Positions 32,896-41,325 of a stretch of 64,000 bases of DNA are shown in pieces; position 1 is the first letter of the stretch; each line of letters begins with the position of its first letter. The notes beneath the pieces are model-generated. The model was not told the DNA's origin. It did not search any database and worked only from the letters and a program-made list of their open reading frames with translations. The stretch comes from Bacteroidales bacterium (GTDB lineage Bacteria > Bacteroidota > Bacteroidia > Bacteroidales > UBA932). The stretch spans positions 62,001 through 126,000 of the forward strand of contig JAFPVJ010000021.1 in the NCBI GenBank assembly GCA_017400135.1. Reading direction: 5' to 3'. A program made the position numbers and the translations under genes.

Positions 32896-34458
32896 ATGAG
32901 TATTCAACGGCAGAAAATAGCGGATCTGGTCGACCGTCGCGCCTCCGCCGCCCTCGGTGGTGGCCGGGAACGGATCGACGCCCAGCACCGGAAAGGCAAG
33001 ATGACCGCCCGTGAGCGGCTCTCGCTCTTGCTGGACGAAGGCAGTTTCGAGGAATTCGACATGTTCGTGCAGCACCGCTGCACCAATTTCGGGATGGAAC
33101 GACAGCATTTCGACGGCGACGGAGTCGTTACCGGACAGGGTACGATCAGCGGCCGGCTCGTCTACGTATTCGCCCAGGACTTCACCGTCAACGGCGGATC
33201 CCTCAGCAAGACGATGTCCGAAAAGATATGCAAGGTGATGGACATGGCCGTGCGGAACGGTGCTCCCGTCATTGGGCTCAATGACAGCGGCGGCGCCCGC
33301 ATCCAGGAAGGCATCGACGCTCTCGCCGGGTATGGCGAGATCTTCGAGCGCAACATCCTTGCTTCCGGCGTCATCCCCCAGATCAGCGGTGTCTTCGGCC
33401 CCTGCGCCGGCGGAGCGGTATACTCCCCCGCCCTGACCGACTTCACCCTGATGGTCCGGGATTCGTCCTACATGGTCCTCACCGGCCCCGGCGTCGTCCG
33501 GCAGGTGACCGGCGAGACCGTCAGCCAGGAGGACCTGGGCGGTGCTTCGGTCCATGCCAGCAAGAGCGGCGTGGCCCACTTTGCAGCCGACGACGAGCGG
33601 GAAGGGATCGCCATGATCAAGGAGTTGCTCTCCTTCCTCCCCCAGAACAACCTGTCCCTGGCTCCGGAACTGCCGACCGAAGATCCCGTCGGCCGGACCG
33701 ACGACGCGCTGGATGAGATCATCCCCGACAGCCCCAACAAGGCATACGACATGCACGCCGTCATCGGGAGCATCGTCGACGACGGCCGTTTCTTCGAAGT
33801 CCATAAGGAATTCGCCCGCAATATCATCGTGGGATTCGCCCATCTGGGCGGGCAGAGCGTCGGCATCGTGGCCAACCAACCCTCCGTACTGGCCGGCGTG
33901 CTGGATATCAATGCGTCCCGCAAGGCCGCCCGTTTCGTGCGTTTCTGCGACGCATTCAACATTCCCCTGGTCACCCTGGTGGACGTGCCCGGCTTCCTCT
34001 GCGGCACGCAGCAGGAATACGGCGCCATCATCACCAACGGTGCCAAACTGCTTTACGCATACGGAGAAGCGACCGTCCCCAAGGTCACCGTCACCCTGCG
34101 CAAGAGCTACGGCGGCGCCCATATCGTCATGAGCTGCAAGCAGTTGCGGGGCGACATCAACTATGCCTGGCCCAGCGCGGGCATCGCCGTGATGGGCGCG
34201 GACGGAGCCGTGGAGGTCCTTTATGGCAAGGAACTTAAGGAAGAAGCCGATCCCGAGCGGCGGGCTGCGATCGCCGAGGCACGCAAAAAAGAGTATGACG
34301 ACCTGTTCTGCAATCCCTACCAGGCTGCGCAGAAGGGTTATATCGAAGATATCATTGAGCCGCGCAACACGCGCTTCCGCGTCATCCGTGCCCTGGAGGC
34401 GCTGAAAGGCAAGCGCCAGGAAATGCCGGCCAAGAAACACGATAACCTGCCGCTATGA
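32896..34458 (+). CDS. mmdA: Methylmalonyl-CoA decarboxylase carboxyltransferase subunit
   Basis: A 520-residue cytosolic acyl-CoA carboxyltransferase. It moves the carboxyl group from (S)-methylmalonyl-CoA to biotin on the carrier subunit, giving propionyl-CoA. Two crotonase-like halves are visible: the first with GLNDSGGARIQEG and GPCAGGAVYSP, the second with VTLVDVPGFLCGTQQEYGAI and LRKSYGGAHIVMSCKQL. Length equals MmdA of Veillonella and Propionigenium. The following three genes supply gamma, biotin and beta subunits, which identifies a decarboxylase pump rather than a propionyl-CoA carboxylase alone. Confidence 0.93.
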   Translation: MSIQRQKIADLVDRRASAALGGGRERIDAQHRKGKMTARERLSLLLDEGSFEEFDMFVQHRCTNFGMERQHFDGDGVVTGQGTISGRLVYVFAQDFTVNGGSLSKTMSEKICKVMDMAVRNGAPVIGLNDSGGARIQEGIDALAGYGEIFERNILASGVIPQISGVFGPCAGGAVYSPALTDFTLMVRDSSYMVLTGPGVVRQVTGETVSQEDLGGASVHASKSGVAHFAADDEREGIAMIKELLSFLPQNNLSLAPELPTEDPVGRTDDALDEIIPDSPNKAYDMHAVIGSIVDDGRFFEVHKEFARNIIVGFAHLGGQSVGIVANQPSVLAGVLDINASRKAARFVRFCDAFNIPLVTLVDVPGFLCGTQQEYGAIITNGAKLLYAYGEATVPKVTVTLRKSYGGAHIVMSCKQLRGDINYAWPSAGIAVMGADGAVEVLYGKELKEEADPERRAAIAEARKKEYDDLFCNPYQAAQKGYIEDIIEPRNTRFRVIRALEALKGKRQEMPAKKHDNLPL

Positions 34459-34826
34459 TCCCTTACCTCCTCGAGATGACCCGCGGTGCCCAGGCCGTCG
34501 CCCGGACAGACCCCCACGGCTGGATCCTTTCGCTGATCAGCATCAGCGTGGTCTTCGCCTCACTCGTGGTGCTCTACTGCATCTACGCCATTTCCGGAGG
34601 GATCGCGAGCGGCCGTTTCAAGGAGCGTTTCCTGGAGCGGCGGGGCAGGCGCGTCGAGCGGAAAGGTATCTCCCCGGACGAGGAAACCGCTGCCGCCATC
34701 GCCCTGGCCCTTTATCTCCATGCGGAAGAAGAGATCCACGATGCGGAACCGGGACATCTCACTTATACGAACCAGCCCGGCCCCTGGGCCGACAAGTCCC
34801 TCACTTTCAGAAAATATCCCCGATAA
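34455..34826 (+). CDS. OadG-type small membrane subunit of the decarboxylase
   Basis: A 123-residue subunit with one membrane helix near the N-terminus (about 25-47, LISISVVFASLVVLYCIYAISG) and a charged cytosolic tail, the layout of OadG/MmdD-type assembly subunits. Its start overlaps the mmdA stop (ATGA). The family tail normally helps to tether the carboxyltransferase to the membrane. Confidence 0.85.
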   Translation: MIPYLLEMTRGAQAVARTDPHGWILSLISISVVFASLVVLYCIYAISGGIASGRFKERFLERRGRRVERKGISPDEETAAAIALALYLHAEEEIHDAEPGHLTYTNQPGPWADKSLTFRKYPR

Positions 34827-35251
34827 TGAAACAATACTCCCTGACCATCAACGGCAAGACCTACGACGTCCGGATCGATTCCGTCCGGGACGGGAAAGCC
34901 GATGTCACCGTCAATGGCACACCCTGCCGGGTTGAACTGCCCGAGGAAGCCAAGCCGGTCCAGACTGCGGCCAAGGCTCGAAAAGTCCGGCAAACCCCTG
35001 CACCGGCCCCGAAACGGGAGCCGACCGCGGCGGGTGCCGCCTCCGACGTCGTCGCTCCAATGAGCGGCATCATCAAAGAGATCCTCGTACGGGAAGGACA
35101 GGAAGTGACACGCGGCCAGCGGGTCGCCGTCCTGGAAGCCATGAAAATGGAAAACGACCTCCTGGCCGGATGCAGCGGCAACGTCACCGGTATTTATGTC
35201 AGCAAGGGGGACCCCGTCTCAGACGGAGCCACCATTTTAACCATCCGATAG
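34826..35251 (+). CDS. mmdC: Biotin carrier subunit of the decarboxylase
   Basis: A 141-residue biotin acyl carrier protein. A short N-terminal beta region and a Pro/Ala-rich linker (about 43-73) precede the biotinyl domain, with the biotinylation motif EAMKM (Lys107). It shuttles carboxybiotin from MmdA to the membrane subunit MmdB. One-base overlap with the gene upstream (TAATG). Confidence 0.95.
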   Translation: MKQYSLTINGKTYDVRIDSVRDGKADVTVNGTPCRVELPEEAKPVQTAAKARKVRQTPAPAPKREPTAAGAASDVVAPMSGIIKEILVREGQEVTRGQRVAVLEAMKMENDLLAGCSGNVTGIYVSKGDPVSDGATILTIR

Positions 35252-35254
35252 CAC

Positions 35255-36400
35255 GTGGAACACATCTTCGAGTCACTCGCCCAATTCTGGCAGTTTACGG
35301 GCTTTGCCAATGCGACTCTCACCCATCTGGTGATGATCGCGGTCGGCGTCCTGCTCATTGCCCTGGGCATCCTCAAGAAATGGGAGCCCCTGCTGCTGGT
35401 GCCGATCGGCTTCGGCATCATCGTCGGCAACATTCCGGTTTTCCCGGGCATGGGCGTCAGCATCTACGAAGAGGGATCTGTCCTCAACATCCTCTATCAG
35501 GGAGTCCGGCAAGGCTGGTATCCCCCGCTGATCTTCCTGGGCATCGGGGCGATGACCGATTTCTCCTCCCTGATTTCCCAACCGCGCCTGTTGCTGATCG
35601 GTGCGGCGGCCCAGATCGGCATTTTCGGAGCCTTCCTGCTGGCCCTCGCCCTGGGATTCACGCCCAATGAGGCGGGCGCCATCGGCATCATCGGCGGCGC
35701 GGACGGCCCTACGGCCATTTTCCTGAGCGCCAAGCTCGCGCCCGAACTGACCGGCGCCATCGCCGTCTCCGCCTATTCCTACATGGCCCTGGTGCCTATC
35801 ATCCAGCGGCCCATCATGCTCCTGCTCACCACTGAGAAGGAGCGCAAGATCAAGATGCGCAAACCCCGCACGGTCAGCCATCGCGAGAAGGTCCTCTTCC
35901 CGATCATCGGACTCATCTGCACGGCCTTCATCGTCCCTTCGGGCCTCCCGCTGCTGGGCATGCTCTTCTTTGGCAACCTGCTGAAGGAATCCGGCGTGAC
36001 CGGACGTCTCGCCGAAACGGCCCGCGGACCGCTCATCGACATCGTGACGATCCTCATCGGTTTCACGGTGGGCGCCTCCACCCAGGCGGACGTGTTTGTC
36101 AGCACCGAGTCCCTGAAGATCTTCGGACTGGGCCTGCTGTCCTTCATCGTCGCCACCGTCGCGGGCGTGCTGTTCGTCAAGTTGATGAACCTCTTCATCC
36201 GCAAGCCGGAGAACAAGATCAATCCCCTGATCGGCAACGCGGGCGTTTCCGCCGTACCCGACAGTGCGCGCGTGTCAGAAGTGGTCGGCCTCGAGACCGA
36301 TCCCTCCAACCACCTGCTGATGAATGCGATGGCTCCCAACGTGGCCGGCGTCATCGGCTCGGCGGTCGCGGCGGGCATCCTGTTGGGATTCCTGGGATAG
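35255..36400 (+). CDS. mmdB: Na+-pumping decarboxylase beta subunit
   Basis: A 381-residue integral membrane subunit that decarboxylates carboxybiotin and exports Na+. Conserved sites are present: IIGGADGPTAIF, with the Asp equivalent to the essential residue of Klebsiella OadB, and NVAGVIGSAVAAG, with the equivalent of its essential Asn. About nine or more helices. Translation starts with GTG (35255), the only sensible start, three bases after the biotin carrier. The V-ATPase operon follows 31 bases downstream. Confidence 0.95.
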   Translation: MEHIFESLAQFWQFTGFANATLTHLVMIAVGVLLIALGILKKWEPLLLVPIGFGIIVGNIPVFPGMGVSIYEEGSVLNILYQGVRQGWYPPLIFLGIGAMTDFSSLISQPRLLLIGAAAQIGIFGAFLLALALGFTPNEAGAIGIIGGADGPTAIFLSAKLAPELTGAIAVSAYSYMALVPIIQRPIMLLLTTEKERKIKMRKPRTVSHREKVLFPIIGLICTAFIVPSGLPLLGMLFFGNLLKESGVTGRLAETARGPLIDIVTILIGFTVGASTQADVFVSTESLKIFGLGLLSFIVATVAGVLFVKLMNLFIRKPENKINPLIGNAGVSAVPDSARVSEVVGLETDPSNHLLMNAMAPNVAGVIGSAVAAGILLGFLG

Positions 36401-36431
36401 AAAATTGATAATTAAGATATTAGAAATCGAT

Positions 36432-37040
36432 ATGCAGAACAAATTGCAAGAACTGACCGACAAACTTTACGAAGAAGGACTGTCGAAAGGAAAGGAAGAG
36501 GGCGCCAGGATCCTGGAAGAAGCCCGTCAAGAGGCGGTGCGCATCCTGGACGAAGCCCGTACACAGGCGGATGAGATCAAGGAGAAGGCCGTCCGGGAAG
36601 CTGCCGAGATGAAATCGAAGGTCGAGAGCGACCTGAAGATGGCCTCAGCCCAAACCCTGCAGGCGACACGGCAGGACGTCGAGAACCTCGTTCTCGCGAG
36701 GGTGTCCGACGCCAAGGTGAGCGAGTCGCTCGCCGACCCGGATTTCCTCAAGGAAGTCATCCTCGCCGTCGCCCGGCGTTTCAGCGCACAGGAGTCCGCC
36801 GACCTCAACCTGATCCTCCCCGAATCCCTCCGGACCCAGCTTGAGCCCTTCGTCAAGGGCGAACTGGCCAAGGCCCTGGGCCAGGAAGTGAGCGCCTCTT
36901 TCTCCAAGAAGGTGGCCGGCGGGTTCAACATCGGACCCAAGGACGGCAGCTATTTCATCAGCCTGACGGACGAGAGTTTCAAGAAACTCATCGGTGAATA
37001 CCTCAGGCCCGTCACCCGGAAATTCTTGTTCGGAGAATAA
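36432..37040 (+). CDS. atpE: V-type ATPase subunit E
   Basis: A 202-residue peripheral-stalk subunit. The N-terminal 90 residues form a long Glu/Ala/Lys-rich helix (EGARILEEARQEAVRILDEARTQ pattern), and the C-terminal half is the globular E-type domain (ESADLNLILPESL, GFNIGPKDGSYFISLTDESF). The start MQNKLQELTDKLYEEG at 36432 is chosen; the frame is open further upstream inside mmdB. One-base overlap with the DUF2764 gene. Confidence 0.88.
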   Translation: MQNKLQELTDKLYEEGLSKGKEEGARILEEARQEAVRILDEARTQADEIKEKAVREAAEMKSKVESDLKMASAQTLQATRQDVENLVLARVSDAKVSESLADPDFLKEVILAVARRFSAQESADLNLILPESLRTQLEPFVKGELAKALGQEVSASFSKKVAGGFNIGPKDGSYFISLTDESFKKLIGEYLRPVTRKFLFGE

Positions 37041-37630
37041 TGAACAATTACGTCTATATCGTCAGGTGCCTGCCCGTCCTCACACCGGACGCGCCGGTCG
37101 ACGCGGACAAGGTCATCGAAGAGATTCTCGGTCAGTGTTCCGACAGGGACCGGGAGACCATCGCCTTCCTGCTGGACGGATTCGACGGGGAAAAACTGAC
37201 GGTGGATTTCTACCGCGAGGCGCTTTCCCACGAGAGCCCATTCATCCGGGGCTGGTTCGGTTATGACCTGGACGTCCGAAATACCAAGGCCCGCTACCTC
37301 AACCGCGCGTTCGGACGGCCGGAAGAGATGGACACCGTCTCCCTCAGCGAGGAGGAGCGCGATTTCGACGACGCTCCCCTGCTCATGGAAGTCCTGTCCG
37401 GCGACGACATCCTGAAACGGGAAAGGGCCCTGGACGACCTGGCATGGAAAAAGATCGACGAGCTGACCGTTTTCGATTATTTCGACCTCGACGCCATCCT
37501 GGGCTTCATCGCGAAGCTCAAGATCACGGACCGGTGGCTCAAACTGGACGAGCAGACGGGCCGCGAACTGTTCCGGCGCTTCTCCGAAGAAGTCCGCGCG
37601 ACGTTCAAGGGCGTCGATTTTGAAGGATAA
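37040..37630 (+). CDS. V-ATPase operon protein DUF2764 (probable subunit C counterpart)
   Basis: A 196-residue mainly helical protein of the DUF2764 family, found between subunits E and A in V-ATPase operons of Bacteroidetes, chlamydiae and spirochaetes. The start MNNYVYIVRCLPVL and the segment FDYFDLDAILGFIAKLKITDRW are family features. No standard subunit C, F or G gene is present in this operon, so this protein may take the place of the central-stalk socket subunit C (inference). Confidence 0.88.
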   Translation: MNNYVYIVRCLPVLTPDAPVDADKVIEEILGQCSDRDRETIAFLLDGFDGEKLTVDFYREALSHESPFIRGWFGYDLDVRNTKARYLNRAFGRPEEMDTVSLSEEERDFDDAPLLMEVLSGDDILKRERALDDLAWKKIDELTVFDYFDLDAILGFIAKLKITDRWLKLDEQTGRELFRRFSEEVRATFKGVDFEG

Positions 37631-37649
37631 TTAATTATAAATCAACTAT

Positions 37650-39404
37650 ATGAAAAGTACAGGAAAGGTTATAGGAATCGTATCCAACCTCGTGACGGTG
37701 CAGACCTTCGGGCCGGTGGCGGAGAACGAACTCTGCTTCATCGACCTCGCGGGGACCCGGCTCCTGGCCGAAGTCATCAAGGTCAACGGCGACCGGGCTT
37801 CCGTGCAGGTGTTCGAAAGCACCCGCGGACTCCGCAACGGGGATGCCGTCGAGTTCGAGGGCAAGATGCTCGAAGCCTCCCTCGGCCCGGGACTGCTCTC
37901 CAGCGTGTACGACGGCCTGCAGAACGACCTGCGGACGATGGAAGGCGTATTCCTCAAGAGAGGCGAATACACGGACCCGCTGGACCATGAAAAGCTTTGG
38001 GAATACAAACCCCTCGCCTCCGTGGGCGACAAGGTGGTCGCCGCCGACTGGCTCGGCGAAGTCAAGGAAGGCTGGCTGCCCCACAAGATCATGGTGCCCT
38101 TCACCTTCAAGGGCGAATATACCGTCAAGTCCCTCATCGGACCCGGCAGCTACAACGTCGACACCGTCGTCGCCGTCCTGACGGACGAGTCCGGGGAAGA
38201 CGTCCCCGTCACGATGGTCCAGAAATGGCCCGTCAAGATTGCGATCAAAGGTTACAAGGAAAAGCCCCGCCCCGATAAGATCATGCGTACCGGCGTGCGT
38301 GTCTTCGACACCTTCAATCCCATCGCCGAAGGTGGCACCGGCTTCATTCCGGGCCCGTTCGGCTGCGGAAAGACCGTCCTCCAGCACGCCATTGCCAAGC
38401 AGGGAGAAGCCGACATCATCGTGATGGCGGCCTGCGGCGAGCGTGCCAACGAGGTCGTGGAGATCTTTACCGAATTCCCCGAACTCATCGACCCCTACAC
38501 CGGCCGCAAGCTGATGGAGCGCACGACCATCATCTGCAACACTTCCAACATGCCGGTCGCCGCCCGTGAGGCCTCCGTCTACACGGCGATGACGATCTGC
38601 GAATACTACCGGGCCATGGGCCTGCGCTGCCTGCTGCTCGCGGACTCCACGTCCCGCTGGGCCCAGGCACTCCGCGAAATGTCCAACCGCATGGAGGAAC
38701 TGCCGGGCGCCGACGCATTCCCGGTGGACCTGAGCGCCATCATCTCCAACTTCTACTCCCGCGCGGGCATGGTGGTCCTGAACAACGGCCAGACCGGCGC
38801 CGTCACTTTCATCGGCACCGTCTCCCCTGCCGGCGGTAACCTCAAGGAGCCCGTCACCGAGTCCACCAAGAAGGCGGCCCGGTGCTTCTACGCCCTCGAG
38901 CAGAACCGCGCGGACCAGAAGCGCTACCCCGCCGTCAACCCGATCGACTCCTATTCCAAATATCTCGAATATCCCGAGATCCAGGCGTATCTCGAAAAGA
39001 ACGTCGGAGAAGGCTGGGTGGAAGAAGTCGCCGAAGCCAAGAACCTCGTGCGCCGTGGCAAGGAAGCCAACGACCAGATCAACATTCTCGGCGACGACGG
39101 CGTCCCGATGAGCTACCACGAGCGTTTCTGGAAATCCGAACTGATCGACTTCATCCTGCTCCAGCAGGACGCGTTCGACCCGATTGACTGCAACGCCCCG
39201 ATGGAGCGCCAGAAATACATGATGGACATCGTTCTCGGTATCTGCCGGCGCGATTTCTCCTTCGACGGCTACGAGCAGTGCCGCGAGTATTTCAAGAACC
39301 TGATCAACATCCTCAGGCAGATGAACTACAACGAATTCCACGGAGAGAAATTCGAGCAATACCGCGAGGAACTCCTTAAAACCTTAGCGCAAAATGGCAA
39401 CTAA
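37650..39404 (+). CDS. atpA: V-type ATPase catalytic subunit A
   Basis: A 584-residue catalytic subunit. The P-loop GPFGCGKT is at residues 235-242; the family insert (about 110-200, GEYTDPLDHEKLWEYKP onward), the catalytic Glu region in AACGERANEV and the SRWAQALREMSNRMEELPG segment are present. It starts 19 bases after the DUF2764 gene and overlaps subunit B by 11 bases. Confidence 0.97.
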   Translation: MKSTGKVIGIVSNLVTVQTFGPVAENELCFIDLAGTRLLAEVIKVNGDRASVQVFESTRGLRNGDAVEFEGKMLEASLGPGLLSSVYDGLQNDLRTMEGVFLKRGEYTDPLDHEKLWEYKPLASVGDKVVAADWLGEVKEGWLPHKIMVPFTFKGEYTVKSLIGPGSYNVDTVVAVLTDESGEDVPVTMVQKWPVKIAIKGYKEKPRPDKIMRTGVRVFDTFNPIAEGGTGFIPGPFGCGKTVLQHAIAKQGEADIIVMAACGERANEVVEIFTEFPELIDPYTGRKLMERTTIICNTSNMPVAAREASVYTAMTICEYYRAMGLRCLLLADSTSRWAQALREMSNRMEELPGADAFPVDLSAIISNFYSRAGMVVLNNGQTGAVTFIGTVSPAGGNLKEPVTESTKKAARCFYALEQNRADQKRYPAVNPIDSYSKYLEYPEIQAYLEKNVGEGWVEEVAEAKNLVRRGKEANDQINILGDDGVPMSYHERFWKSELIDFILLQQDAFDPIDCNAPMERQKYMMDIVLGICRRDFSFDGYEQCREYFKNLINILRQMNYNEFHGEKFEQYREELLKTLAQNGN

Positions 39405-40713
39405 AGCATTCCAGAAGACATATACGCAGCTCGACGCCATCACCAAGGCGACCATCTCGCTGACGGCGAAGGGCGTTTCCAACGACGAGCTGGCCGTCGT
39501 GCACGGCAAGCTGGCGCAGGTCGTCAAGACCAAGGGCGACGTGGCCACGCTCCAGGTGTTCGCCGGCACGGAAGGCATCCCGACCAACGCGGAAGTCGCC
39601 TTCCTCGGCAATCCCCCGACCCTGAAGGTCAGCGATGCGCTCTCCGGACGGTTCTTCAACGCATACGGCCATCCCATCGACGGCGGACCGGAGGTGGAAG
39701 GAGAAGAGCGCCAGATCGGCGGTCCTTCCGTCAACCCCTACAAGCGCCGCCAGCCTTCGCAGCTGATCCCGACCGGCATCGCCGGCATCGACCTCAACAA
39801 TACCCTGGTCTCCGGCCAGAAGATCCCCTTCTTCGCCGATCCGGACCAGCCCTACAACCAGGTGATGGCGGACGTGGCGCTGCGCGCCGACGTGGATAAG
39901 ATCATTCTCGGCGGCATGGGCCTGAGTAACGACGACTACCTGTTCTTCAAGCACCAGTTCGAAGGCGCGGGCGCGCTCGAGAAAATCGTTTCTTTCGTCA
40001 ACACGACCGAGGAGCCGCCGGTGGAGCGCCTGCTCATCCCGGACATGGCCCTCGCTGCGGCTGAATATTTCGCCGTCGACAAGAATGAGAAGGTCCTGGT
40101 GCTGCTGACCGACATGACCCTGTACGCCGACGCGCTCAGCATCGTCTCGAACCGCATGGACCAGATCCCGTCCAAGGATTCGATGCCCGGCTCGCTGTAT
40201 TCCGACCTGGCAAAGATCTACGAGAAGGCCGTGCAGCTGCCCGCAGGCGGTTCCATCACCATCATCGCGGTCACCACGCTGAATGACGGAGACATCACGC
40301 ACGCCATCCCGGACAACACCGGCTACATCACCGAGGGACAGCTCTTCCTGCGCGCCGACACCGATACCGGCAAAGTCATCGTGGACCCGTTCCGCTCCCT
40401 GAGCCGACTCAAGCAGCTCGTGCAGGGCAAGAAGACCCGCGAGGACCACAGCCAGGTGATGAACGCCTCCGTGCGCCTCTACGCCGACGCCCAGAATGCA
40501 AAGACCAAGCTGGAGAACGGTTTCGACCTGTCCGACTACGACCTGCGCTGCCTGGACTATGCCAAGGACTACGCGGTCCGGCTGCTCTCAATCGACGTCA
40601 ACATCACCATCGACGAGATGCTCGACACCGCCTGGGAGCTCTTTGCCAAGTATTTCACCCAGGCCGAGACCGGTATCAAGCAGGTATTCATCGACAAGTA
40701 CTGGCCGAAATAG
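39394..40713 (+). CDS. atpB: V-type ATPase subunit B
   Basis: A 439-residue non-catalytic nucleotide-binding subunit. There is no P-loop, as expected. Typical segments are YGHPIDGGPEVEGEE, GIAGIDLNNTLVSGQKIPFF, DMTLYADALSIVSNR and PGSLYSDLAKIYEKA. Overlaps the end of subunit A and is followed three bases later by subunit D. Confidence 0.96.
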   Translation: MATKAFQKTYTQLDAITKATISLTAKGVSNDELAVVHGKLAQVVKTKGDVATLQVFAGTEGIPTNAEVAFLGNPPTLKVSDALSGRFFNAYGHPIDGGPEVEGEERQIGGPSVNPYKRRQPSQLIPTGIAGIDLNNTLVSGQKIPFFADPDQPYNQVMADVALRADVDKIILGGMGLSNDDYLFFKHQFEGAGALEKIVSFVNTTEEPPVERLLIPDMALAAAEYFAVDKNEKVLVLLTDMTLYADALSIVSNRMDQIPSKDSMPGSLYSDLAKIYEKAVQLPAGGSITIIAVTTLNDGDITHAIPDNTGYITEGQLFLRADTDTGKVIVDPFRSLSRLKQLVQGKKTREDHSQVMNASVRLYADAQNAKTKLENGFDLSDYDLRCLDYAKDYAVRLLSIDVNITIDEMLDTAWELFAKYFTQAETGIKQVFIDKYWPK

Positions 40714-40716
40714 TAT

Positions 40717-41325
40717 ATGGCGATCAAGTTCCAATACAACAAGACTTCCCTGACCAACCTGGGCAAGCAGCTCAAGGTGCGCCAGAACGCGCTCCCGACC
40801 CTCAAGAACAAGGAGTCGGCCCTGCGTCTGAGCGTCGTTGCCGCCAAGGCGGAGTCGGAGAAGATGATGGCCCGCCTGGAACAGACCCTCGAGAAATATG
40901 ACTATCTGGCGGCGCTCTGGAATGAATTCCAGCCGGATCTGATTTCCGTGACGGACGTGGAGCTGGAGACCGTCAAGGTCGCCGGCGTCAAGACGCCCCA
41001 GCTGAAGGAGATCCACTATGCGCTCAAGCCCGTCAATGTCTTTGCCAGTCCGGCGTGGTATGCCGACGGCGTCCGTATCCTGAAGGAACTGACGCAGCTG
41101 GGCATCGAGTCGGAAATCCTGGACTTCAAGCGCAAGCTGCTGGATTACCAGCGCAAGAAGACGACCCAGAAGGTCAACCTCTACGAGAAAGTGCAGATCC
41201 CGGGCTACCAGGAGGCCATCCGCAAGATCAAGCGATACATGGAGGATGAGGAGAACCTCTCCAAAGCCGCCTCCAAGATCGTCAAGACCCGCCATGCGGC
41301 GGAAGAAGAGGAGGAAGCGCTATGA
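40717..41325 (+). CDS. atpD: V-type ATPase subunit D
   Basis: A 202-residue central rotor subunit. The N- and C-terminal helices that form the antiparallel coiled coil are clear (KFQYNKTSLTNLGKQLKVRQ and NLYEKVQIPGYQEAIRKIKRYMEDEENLSKAASKIVK patterns). It starts ATGGCGATCAAG three bases after atpB, and its stop overlaps the start of subunit I (TATGA). Confidence 0.93.
   Translation: MAIKFQYNKTSLTNLGKQLKVRQNALPTLKNKESALRLSVVAAKAESEKMMARLEQTLEKYDYLAALWNEFQPDLISVTDVELETVKVAGVKTPQLKEIHYALKPVNVFASPAWYADGVRILKELTQLGIESEILDFKRKLLDYQRKKTTQKVNLYEKVQIPGYQEAIRKIKRYMEDEENLSKAASKIVKTRHAAEEEEEAL

Noticed and set aside
35252-35262. CACGTGGAACA at the mmdB start, equal to the right half of a parS-like palindrome
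   Set aside because: The left half is GATAG instead of TGTTC, so only a half-site exists, inside an operon and 12 kb from parAB.
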